From contig JAUWYU010000031.1 in assembly GCA_030615655.1 (NCBI GenBank), positions 1-11,730 on the forward strand: a stretch of 11,730 bases of DNA, in the 5' to 3' direction. This document shows, piece by piece, positions 6,417-11,730 of the stretch (within the stretch, counting starts at the first letter, position 1; every line of letters begins with the position of its first letter). The notes under the pieces were generated by a model that saw only the letters and a program-made list of their open reading frames with translations, was not told the origin of the DNA and did no database searches. The translations under genes were made by a program, and so were the position numbers. The stretch comes from Dehalococcoidia bacterium (lineage in GTDB: Bacteria > Chloroflexota > Dehalococcoidia > Dehalococcoidales > RBG-16-60-22).

Positions 6417-8579
6417 CTACTCCTCTTCCTTGTCAGTATCTTCTGTATCAGTCTCTTTCTTGGCTTTCTGGACCCTCTTCGCCTCATACATTCTGGCCAG
6501 GGATTCCAGACGCGCTTCCATCTTGCCCCCCACCTCCTTATCGCCGCTCTTTGCCCCCGTGCTGCTTTCACTCAGCTTGATTACGGCTTCGCCCAGGGTA
6601 TTTAGCGCCGCCTCCGTAACCTCATAAGCTGCCTCACCCTCCTCCTCACCGCTGACTGCCTCACTCGGGGCTTCTTCTGAGGTTCCAGCTTCCGCCACTT
6701 CCTCTGTCATCCCGGCTCCACCCAGGGTTGCCTCATATGCCTTCAGCGATGCCTCAGCCTTGTCCCTGGCAACCTGACCGGTTGCTTCGGCTCGACTTAT
6801 GGCTTCTCTGAACGCAGATATTGATACTCCAGCCGCTTCTCTGGCTACCCTGGCTGATGCCTCCGTTGCTTCCTTAACTGCTTTCACCGTTCTCGCCGCC
6901 GATTCTCTGGCGGATTTTATCAATGCCTCCGTTACATCCTTAGCCGCTTTTGCCGATGTTTCAACCGCCTCTTTGGTTTCCCGGCTTATCTCCTCAGCCC
7001 GGGCTATTGCTGCCTGGATTTCTTTCTCTGATGCCTCGGCCGTCTCTCTGGCAACCGCTATTGCGGCTTCAATCGCTTCCTGGACAGTTCTTGTTGACTC
7101 TTCGGCTGTCTCCATGGCCGACCTGCTTATTTCCTCGGCTTTAGCCACCGCCTCCTCGGATGCCCCCTTTGAGGATTCAATGGCTTCCTGAGCCGCCTTT
7201 TCTGATTCCTCGACAGTAGCTTTAGCTTCTCGGCTCATTTCCTCCATTCGGGCGATAGCTTCCCGGAACTCGCTCGATGATGCCTCAGCTCCATCCCTGG
7301 CTTCCTGACCTATATCCTCGGATTTGGCTATTACTTCCCGCAATGTCACCATTGTCGCTTCTGACGCCTCTTGAGCAGCTTTAGCCGATGCCTCAGCCTC
7401 CTCTTTAGCCTTCCTACCTTCATCCTCCACCCGGACTATCGCCTCCTGGATCTCACTTACTGATTTTTCGGCTGCCTCCTTGGTTTCCCGGCTAATCTCC
7501 TCAGCCTTGGCTACCGCTTCCCGAAACTCCTTTGATGATGCCTCGGCCGTATCTCCGGCTGCCTTACTCAGCTCCTCAGCTCTGTCTATCGCTACCTGCG
7601 ATGCCTTGACTGATGCCTCCGAGGCCTCTTTAGCTAACTTTATAGCTGCCTCTGTTGCCGACTGGGCCTCCTTGCCTATTTCCTCAGCTTTTCGCACTGT
7701 CTCCTGAGCCGTCCTCTGCGAAGCCTCACCAGCCTGCCTGGCCTCTCTGCCTATCGCCTCAACCCGCCTCATTGTTTCCTGGGACGCCCTTTGTGAAGCC
7801 TCGGCAACCTCCCTGGCTACTTTGCTTGTTGTTTCTGCCCTGGCAGCCACTTCCTCAGCAGCTCTGGCCGCGACCTCAGCGGCTTCTCTGGTCGATTTGC
7901 TTATTTTTTCAGCCCGACTTACCGTTTCCTTGGCGGCCTTATTGGTTGCCTCAGCCGCATCCCTGGTCCCTCTGACTATCCTCTCAACCCGATTGGTCGC
8001 ATCCTTGGCAGCCCTGGTTGATTCCTCCGCTGCTTCCTTGGCTATCTTCACTGATTCCTCAGCCCTGTTTACCGCCTCCTGGGATGCTTCTTTCGCCGAC
8101 TCCGCCGCTTTCTTGGCCTCACGGCCCATCTCATCAACCCGGCTCAGTCCATCCTGAGACGACATCAGTGCCGATTCAGCTGCCTGCATAGCCTCTTCGC
8201 TTATCTTCTCAGCCCGGCCTATCGCATCTTCAAATGCTTTCGCCATCGACTGCGTGGTTTCTTTTGGCCTCCTGGCCACCCCTTCCGCCTGGCTTATCGC
8301 TTCATTAGCCGCCCTTATTGACTCCTCGGCAGCTTCCCTGGCCTCCCGGCTTACCTTCTCAGCCCGGCTTACGGCTTCCTGGGCCACCTTTGCCGCTGCC
8401 TCGGCCGCTTCCCTGGCCTCCTTACCAATCTGCTCCGCCCGACGCGCCGCCTCCAGAGCCGTCTTCGTTGATACCTCGGCCGCCTCCTTGGCTGCCTTGC
8501 TCAGCTGCTCCGCTTTGGCGACTGCCTTTTCAAAGTCCCCGATATTATCTTCTTTATCCTCTATTAACTCAGGAGACAT
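6417..8579 (-). CDS. Giant Ala/Glu-rich coiled-coil repeat protein, 720 residues
   Basis: I do not recognise a named family; apolipoprotein-, LEA- and hendecad-type proteins share the composition. After a short acidic N-terminus (1-21), residues 22-620 are twenty tandem units of the type [K/R]AE-x-[I/V]-S-[R/K]-E-A-[R/K]-EAAE-x-S-x-[K/R]-AAQEA-[V/I]-x. The tail, 621-720, is acidic (TSEEAPSEAVSGEEEGE), has one short helix (GGKMEARLESLARMYEAKR) and ends in a charged KKETDTEDTDKEEE. There is no proline- or aromatic-rich domain, cysteine cluster, signal peptide or membrane span, so a rod-shaped cytoplasmic protein is expected; 600 residues of continuous helix would be roughly 90 nm long. ATG at 8577-8579 follows a modest SD (AAGAGGG) 7 nt upstream. 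The gene is divergent from the second tubulin-like gene and lies 209 bp upstream of the 174-residue gene, which has its own promoter. A scaffold or cross-linker for the tubulin-like filaments is a reasonable inference. Confidence 0.85.
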   Translation of the reverse strand: MSPELIEDKEDNIGDFEKAVAKAEQLSKAAKEAAEVSTKTALEAARRAEQIGKEAREAAEAAAKVAQEAVSRAEKVSREAREAAEESIRAANEAISQAEGVARRPKETTQSMAKAFEDAIGRAEKISEEAMQAAESALMSSQDGLSRVDEMGREAKKAAESAKEASQEAVNRAEESVKIAKEAAEESTRAAKDATNRVERIVRGTRDAAEATNKAAKETVSRAEKISKSTREAAEVAARAAEEVAARAETTSKVAREVAEASQRASQETMRRVEAIGREARQAGEASQRTAQETVRKAEEIGKEAQSATEAAIKLAKEASEASVKASQVAIDRAEELSKAAGDTAEASSKEFREAVAKAEEISRETKEAAEKSVSEIQEAIVRVEDEGRKAKEEAEASAKAAQEASEATMVTLREVIAKSEDIGQEARDGAEASSSEFREAIARMEEMSREAKATVEESEKAAQEAIESSKGASEEAVAKAEEISRSAMETAEESTRTVQEAIEAAIAVARETAEASEKEIQAAIARAEEISRETKEAVETSAKAAKDVTEALIKSARESAARTVKAVKEATEASARVAREAAGVSISAFREAISRAEATGQVARDKAEASLKAYEATLGGAGMTEEVAEAGTSEEAPSEAVSGEEEGEAAYEVTEAALNTLGEAVIKLSESSTGAKSGDKEVGGKMEARLESLARMYEAKRVQKAKKETDTEDTDKEEE
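6720..8516 (-). repeat. Twenty tandem protein repeats, lengths 25+11n residues
   Basis: Units aligned on the [K/R/Q]-[A/V]-[E/D] start begin at residues 22, 47, 72, 97, 122, 147, 172, 197, 222, 247, 272, 297, 333, 358, 383, 419, 444, 480, 527 and 596. The first eleven are exactly 25 residues (75 bp). Later ones are 25, 36, 47 or 69 residues, that is 25 plus 1, 2 or 4 times 11. In 25-residue form each unit equals two heptads plus one hendecad. Length changes always come in whole 11-residue steps, so helix register is preserved. Confidence 0.85.
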
Positions 8580-8610
8580 TCGCTAACCCTCTTAATAATA
8601 CTCTGGCCTT

Positions 8611-8634
8611 TATACCCGGTATAGAATATTCTAT
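8611..8634. repeat. Overlapping palindromes in the start region of the 720-residue gene
   Basis: TATACC-c-GGTATA (8611-8623) and the perfect 14-bp palindrome ATAGAATATTCTAT (8621-8634) overlap by three bases. The second covers the predicted -10 (8628-8633) of the coiled-coil gene; the first covers the expected transcription start near 8621. Such placement is typical of an operator, but A/T-rich palindromes near a -10 can also be chance. Confidence 0.4.
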
Positions 8635-8656
8635 TATAGACTCTCTACTTTTTCAA
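8628..8656 (-). promoter_or_regulatory. Promoter of the 720-residue coiled-coil gene
   Basis: On the - strand, TTGAAA (8651-8656) and TAGAAT (8628-8633) are 17 bp apart, each matching consensus at 5 of 6 positions. Predicted start is near 8621, giving a leader of about 40 nt. A TATAAT hexamer also occurs just upstream in the spacer (8634-8639, - strand), but without a well-placed -35. Confidence 0.6.
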
Positions 8657-8689
8657 TACGCAAAGCGATTTTTAACGAAATAGCTATTA

Positions 8690-8709
8690 AGTAACGTATT
8701 TCAAGTACT
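8690..8709. promoter_or_regulatory. Candidate operator, copy 2, between divergent promoters
   Basis: AGTAACGTATTTCAAGTACT repeats the 19-bp element at 4265-4283 with two transitions and one inserted base. It is 33 bp from the -35 of the 720-residue gene (8656) and 32 bp from the -35 of the second tubulin-like gene (8742), so it is almost exactly central. Two TAGCTA hexamers flank it (8681-8686 and 8709-8714), adding further dyad symmetry. One bound protein could control both genes. Confidence 0.5.
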
Positions 8710-8741
8710 AGCTATATAGTCCAAATTTCTGAAAATAAAAA

Positions 8742-8770
8742 TTGACATTCTCATGCCATTGTGCTAAAAA
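8742..8770 (+). promoter_or_regulatory. Promoter of second tubulin-like gene
   Basis: A consensus TTGACA (8742-8747) lies 17 bp from TAAAAA (8765-8770, 4 of 6), which is preceded by TGc and so counts as an extended -10. Predicted start near 8777 gives a 25-nt leader with the SD GAGGTG at 8792-8797. Leader length and -10 context are like those of the first copy. Confidence 0.65.
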
Positions 8771-8801
8771 TAGCATAACTCTATAATCGTTGAGGTGCAA
8801 C

Positions 8802-9977
8802 ATGAAACTAGTGGTTGTTGGCTTAGGGCAATGTGGTGGCAGAATTGCTGATGAATTCTCCCGGCTTAACAGTAGAGCCCATAACCGGCGTGGAATGACC
8901 ATAATTACCGGCTGTTTTGCCGTTAATACCGATGCTGCCGATTTAAGCGGGTTATCACACATAAAAAAAGACCACCGCCATAGGATACTCATCGGCGGCC
9001 GCAAGACCGGCGGCCACGGCGTGGGCAAAATCAACGAGCTGGGGGCCGAGATAGCCAAAGAAGACGCCGACAAAATCGTTGATGCCATCAGGACCACGAA
9101 GAGGTTCTTCGAAACGGACGCCTTCTTGCTTATCGCCGGCTCCGCAGGTGGTACCGGCTCCGGAGCCATCCCTATAATAACCCAGTTCCTGAAAGAACGC
9201 TATATAGATAAACCGATATACAACCTGATTGTCCTTCCCTTTGAACACGAAGAATCAACCGAGGAGAGAACTGTATTTAATGTAGCCACATGTATCAAGT
9301 CCTGCTACTCGGTGGCCGACGCCGTCTTCCTCGTTGACAACCAGAGGTATGTCAGGAAAGACTCATCCATTCAGAGCAACCTGTCCAAAATAAACGCCAT
9401 GATAACCGAGCCGTTTTATAACCTGCTCTGCGCCGGCGAAGAGAAAAAGTCCAAATACATCGGTGCCAAGCTGATTGACGCCGGTGATATTATACAGACC
9501 CTGGTAGGATGGACCATAATAGGCTATGGCAAGGCAGAAGCACCGTTATTCAAGTGGCCCCATGAATGGAGAAGCGATTTCAGGAAGAAGGGCACCGAAA
9601 TCCAGAAAGGGATTCAGGCCATGGATGAAGCTATAAGTGAGTTATCACTTAAGTGCAATCCTGCCGACTCAAGGCGGGCTATGTACCTGGTCTCCGGTCC
9701 GGCCAAGGAAATGAACATGGACATGGTTAAGGAAATCGGCGACTACATGAGAGATATCGCCCCTGAGGCTATTATCAGGAACGGTGATTACCCCAGAGAG
9801 AGAGGCATAATAGATGTAACCATACTCCTCTCGGAACTCAGCGACGTGGAGAAGATAAGGGATTACTATCTCAGGTCAACCGACCTTATCCCCGAGTTCA
9901 AGAAGAGACAGGAAGAAACCGACGACAGGCTCAAAGCCCTGGAAGACGTATCCAAGGATATACCTTCACTGCTGTAA
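8802..9977 (+). CDS. Tubulin/FtsZ-superfamily GTPase (CetZ-like), paralogue 2
   Basis: The 391-residue protein aligns without gaps to paralogue 1. Shared motifs are GLGQCGG (T1, 7-13), GSAGGTGSG (T4, 113-121), PFEHEE...LVDN, DAGD (226-229) at the T7 position with L224 in place of Asn, RNGDYPRERG in the C-terminal domain and KDIPSLL at the end. Both copies keep every predicted nucleotide and catalytic motif, so both are probably active GTPases. Divergence is greatest at residues 26-35, 52-59 and 244-258 and in the terminal linker (366-383, here ETDDRLKALEDVS). An upstream in-frame TTG (8790) would add four residues, but ATG 8802 is preferred because it matches the start of paralogue 1 and has the SD GAGGTG 4 nt upstream, which the longer form would overlap. 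It is divergent from the 720-residue gene. Co-polymerisation with paralogue 1 or separate filaments are both possible. Confidence 0.88.
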   Translation: MKLVVVGLGQCGGRIADEFSRLNSRAHNRRGMTIITGCFAVNTDAADLSGLSHIKKDHRHRILIGGRKTGGHGVGKINELGAEIAKEDADKIVDAIRTTKRFFETDAFLLIAGSAGGTGSGAIPIITQFLKERYIDKPIYNLIVLPFEHEESTEERTVFNVATCIKSCYSVADAVFLVDNQRYVRKDSSIQSNLSKINAMITEPFYNLLCAGEEKKSKYIGAKLIDAGDIIQTLVGWTIIGYGKAEAPLFKWPHEWRSDFRKKGTEIQKGIQAMDEAISELSLKCNPADSRRAMYLVSGPAKEMNMDMVKEIGDYMRDIAPEAIIRNGDYPRERGIIDVTILLSELSDVEKIRDYYLRSTDLIPEFKKRQEETDDRLKALEDVSKDIPSLL

Positions 9978-10007
9978 TTTAAAGAAACAGAATCACAGGA
10001 GGAGCTT

Positions 10008-10040
10008 AAGAGGGGCTGGGGCGCCCCTCTTTCTCTATTT
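10008..10040 (+). terminator. Rho-independent terminator after second tubulin-like gene
   Basis: AAGAGGGGC (10008-10016) and GCCCCTCTT (10023-10031) form a perfect 9-bp GC-rich stem with a 6-nt loop, followed by TCTCTATTT. It lies 30 bp after the stop codon and is the best terminator in the window. Confidence 0.75.
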
Positions 10041-10057
10041 CCCCCCCTGTTATCTAT

Positions 10058-10083
10058 CCCCACCCCATTCAGCCCCGGTGGGG
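10058..10083. repeat. G/C-rich hairpin upstream of dnaX promoter
   Basis: CCCCACC (10058-10064) pairs with GGTGGGG (10077-10083) around a 12-nt loop. The 3' side continues as a G-rich purine tract (to about 10094). There is no T tract, so it is not an obvious terminator. It may be a backup structure behind the preceding terminator or incidental. Confidence 0.35.
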
Positions 10084-10139
10084 GAGGTGGTGGCAGAATA
10101 CCAGCCCGGCAAAAACCAGAACAGACCCCTAAAAAATTC

Positions 10140-10168
10140 TTGGGAAACTGCACAATTTAGGGTATAAT
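10140..10168 (+). promoter_or_regulatory. Promoter of dnaX with very short leader
   Basis: TTGGGA (10140-10145, 4 of 6) and a perfect TATAAT (10163-10168) are 17 bp apart. Predicted start near 10175 leaves only about 8 nt before the ATG at 10183, and no SD is present. Confidence 0.65.
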
Positions 10169-10182
10169 AAAGACGATATAAA

Positions 10183-11730
10183 ATGAATTTCCAGGTCTTT
10201 TATCGCAAGTGGCGCCCTCAAACTTTAGCCGAAGTCGTCGGGCAGGGACATGTCACCCAGACCCTGCTCAACGCCCTGACCAATGAGCGCATATCTCACG
10301 CCTACCTTTTCTGTGGTCCCCGGGGCAACGGTAAGACCAGTACCGCACGTGCTCTGGCTAAGGCAGTCAACTGCCTTACCAACGGCAAGGGCGAACCGTG
10401 CAATTCATGTTCCATGTGCCAGGCCATAACCGAGGGTAGAGCCCTGGATGTCATTGAAGTTGATGCCGCCAGCAACCGCGGTATTGACGAAATTAGGGAC
10501 CTCCGGGAGAAGGTAAACTATGCCCCCAACCAGGCGCGCTATAAAGTCTATATCATAGATGAAGTCCACATGCTCACCAAAGAGGCATCCAATGCCCTCC
10601 TGAAAACCCTGGAAGAGCCGCCCCCGCATATTATCTTTATCCTGGCAACTACCGAGACCCATAAAATCATACCGACCATTCTATCACGATGCCAGCGCTT
10701 CGACTTTCGTCGCCTCCCCCAGGCAGACGTGGTAGCCAAGCTGTCCCATATCTGCGAAAGCGAAGGCATTAATATTGAGCCGGAGGCATTAAGGCTTATC
10801 GCCAGGGCCGCGACCGGCAGCCTGCGCGACGCCGAAAATCTACTGCAACAGCTGACCACCTATCACGGCAATAAGATTGAGTTGCCGCAGGTCCAGACTC
10901 TCCTGGGTATCTCCGGTGACTGGCGCGCTAAAGAGCTGATAAAACATATTGTCAACAATGACATTGCTGCCGGAATCACCACCATAAATAGTGTCAACAG
11001 CGACGGACTCGACCTGCGCCAGTTCAATCGCGAACTGGTGGAGTATCTGAGAGTTCTGCTTCTCATAAAGACCGGCTCTGACGAGTCTATCGAGCTCACC
11101 GCCGAGGATATCAATGAACTCAAGGAGCTAGCCGCCGGGACCTCCCTGACCCAGATACTCAAAGCCGTCAAGCTTTTCGGTCAGCTTGAACTTGGTCTTG
11201 ATAACTATTCTACCCTGCCCCTGGAATTAGCCCTGGTCGACTGCACCCTGCCCATGGCAACAGAGAAAGAGGAACCTGCCCGCCAGGCTGAACCCGAGCC
11301 AGAGGCAAAGAAGGCGGCTCCCAAAGTCACAACACCTCCCCCCGAACAACCAGCTGTTCAAACGGAAGCGACCAAAACCCCGGAACCGGAGCCGGCAGTA
11401 TCCGAACCAGCCAGCACAATAGAACCAGAACCAGCAGTATCCGAACCAGCCAGCACAATAGAACCAGAACCAGCCAGCACCGAAGAACCAATGCCATCAG
11501 CCACCGAAAGTGCCGAGAGCAGCCCTCTGGAAACCGGCGGTGAAATTGAACGGCTCCGCCTGAACTGGAGCAAAATTATCAATGAGGCACCGGACGGTAT
11601 GGGCAAGACCCCGGCCGCTGCTCTGCTCCGGAGCGCCAAGCCTTTATCCTTTGAGGATGATACAATAGTGATATCCTTCAAATTTCCCTATCACAAAGAA
11701 AAAATGGACAACGTTGATAATCAAAAGACC
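10183..11730 (+). CDS. dnaX: DNA polymerase III subunit gamma/tau (partial, runs off the window end)
   Basis: DnaX is the ATPase motor of the clamp loader that puts the beta sliding clamp on DNA; tau also ties the polymerase core and helicase to the replisome. The 516 visible codons have no stop. The start MNFQVFYRKWRPQTLAEVVGQ is classic DnaX. Walker A is GPRGNGKT (45-52), with Asn where Val is usual; the zinc module is C64, C73, C76 and C79; Walker B with DEVH is at 126-129; sensor 1 is in ATTE (155-158); the arginine finger is in SRC (168-170). The collar domain follows to about residue 360. Then comes a Pro/Glu/Ala linker (about 360-448) with a duplicated segment, and a C-terminal tau-type domain begins at EIERLRLNWSKII (449-461) and is cut by the window. 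The gene has its own promoter after a terminator, so it is independent of the tubulin module. Confidence 0.96.
   Translation, partial: MNFQVFYRKWRPQTLAEVVGQGHVTQTLLNALTNERISHAYLFCGPRGNGKTSTARALAKAVNCLTNGKGEPCNSCSMCQAITEGRALDVIEVDAASNRGIDEIRDLREKVNYAPNQARYKVYIIDEVHMLTKEASNALLKTLEEPPPHIIFILATTETHKIIPTILSRCQRFDFRRLPQADVVAKLSHICESEGINIEPEALRLIARAATGSLRDAENLLQQLTTYHGNKIELPQVQTLLGISGDWRAKELIKHIVNNDIAAGITTINSVNSDGLDLRQFNRELVEYLRVLLLIKTGSDESIELTAEDINELKELAAGTSLTQILKAVKLFGQLELGLDNYSTLPLELALVDCTLPMATEKEEPARQAEPEPEAKKAAPKVTTPPPEQPAVQTEATKTPEPEPAVSEPASTIEPEPAVSEPASTIEPEPASTEEPMPSATESAESSPLETGGEIERLRLNWSKIINEAPDGMGKTPAAALLRSAKPLSFEDDTIVISFKFPYHKEKMDNVDNQKT
11395..11472 (+). repeat. Perfect 39-bp tandem duplication in the dnaX linker
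   Basis: Two identical 39-bp copies (11395-11433 and 11434-11472) encode AVSEPASTIEPEP twice; a partial third copy (EPASTEEP) follows and a related EPEP precedes. The repeat keeps frame and lies in a linker that is disordered in known tau proteins, so it should change linker length without harming the folded domains. Confidence 0.85.

Noticed and set aside
6720..8516. CRISPR array or satellite DNA
   Set aside because: Repeats are in-frame, diverged at the DNA level, contiguous without spacers, and fully explained by the protein repeat.
6430..8683. Long open frames on the + strand opposite the 720-residue gene
   Set aside because: They arise because the 75-bp repeat units lack stop codons in the complementary frames. 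Their products are low-complexity Ala/Ser/Leu/Pro strings with no SD sites, and the - strand frame has a promoter, an SD and a consistent helical repeat.
8782..8787. Perfect TATAAT as the main -10 of tubulin paralogue 2
   Set aside because: Its -35 partner (TTGTGC, 8759-8764) is poor and the resulting transcript would begin inside the SD. The TTGACA/TGcTAAAAA pair upstream is better and parallels the first copy, though a second start cannot be excluded.
8790..8801. TTG start that would lengthen tubulin paralogue 2 by four residues
   Set aside because: It would overlap the SD GAGGTG, and ATG 8802 matches the start of paralogue 1 exactly, giving both proteins 391 residues.
9997..10004. Orphan SD-like AGGAGGAG after tubulin paralogue 2
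   Set aside because: No start codon lies at a usable distance and it runs into the terminator stem, so no small gene is supported.
11690..11705. A-rich tract (AAAGAAAAAATG) as a dnaX frameshift site for a gamma form
   Set aside because: The frame does not fit the X XXY YYZ slippery pattern, the run is only six A residues, and it lies inside the C-terminal tau-type domain rather than just after the ATPase and collar domains.

Overview
The window looks like chromosomal DNA of a bacterium with about 50% GC. Sigma-70-type promoters, Shine-Dalgarno (SD) sites and a bacterial dnaX argue against an archaeon. Gene content (CetZ-like tubulin homologues, a 2-hydroxyacyl-CoA dehydratase-type protein, NAD-type GAPDH) would fit an anaerobic Chloroflexota/Dehalococcoidia lineage, but that placement is inference, not something the sequence proves.

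Layout. Positions 1-4181 hold a co-directional metabolic block on the + strand: the tail of an unidentified gene, a tandem-GNAT acetyltransferase, a metallo-beta-lactamase-fold hydrolase with a C-terminal winged helix, a 2-hydroxyacyl-CoA dehydratase D-component-like protein and GAPDH. Gaps are only 14-51 bp, so co-transcription is likely, although the dehydratase-like gene also has a perfect extended -10 that would give an almost leaderless mRNA. A probable terminator follows GAPDH.

Positions 4265-10040 hold the striking part. Two ungapped 391-residue paralogues of the tubulin/FtsZ superfamily (+ strand) flank two genes on the - strand that encode purely helical, alanine/glutamate-rich coiled-coil proteins of 174 and 720 residues. 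The 174-residue protein contains eleven consecutive 11-residue repeats. The 720-residue protein contains twenty units whose lengths are all 25+11n residues. Both tubulin paralogues end in the same peptide, KDIPSLL, which resembles the adaptor-binding DIPxFL core at the FtsZ C-terminus. Good promoters precede all four genes. A near-palindromic element with core close to GTACTTAAGTAC lies upstream of both tubulin promoters and, in weaker form, of the 174-residue gene; the copy in the divergent region is almost equidistant from the two opposing -35 boxes. I interpret this as a co-regulated cytoskeletal module: two GTPase filament proteins plus dedicated right-handed coiled-coil partners. The grouping is seen in the sequence; the joint function is inferred.

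Positions 10041-11730 carry a strong terminator after the second tubulin gene, a G/C-rich hairpin, a clear promoter with almost no leader, and dnaX (DNA polymerase III gamma/tau), which is open to the window end and carries a 39-bp tandem duplication in its linker.
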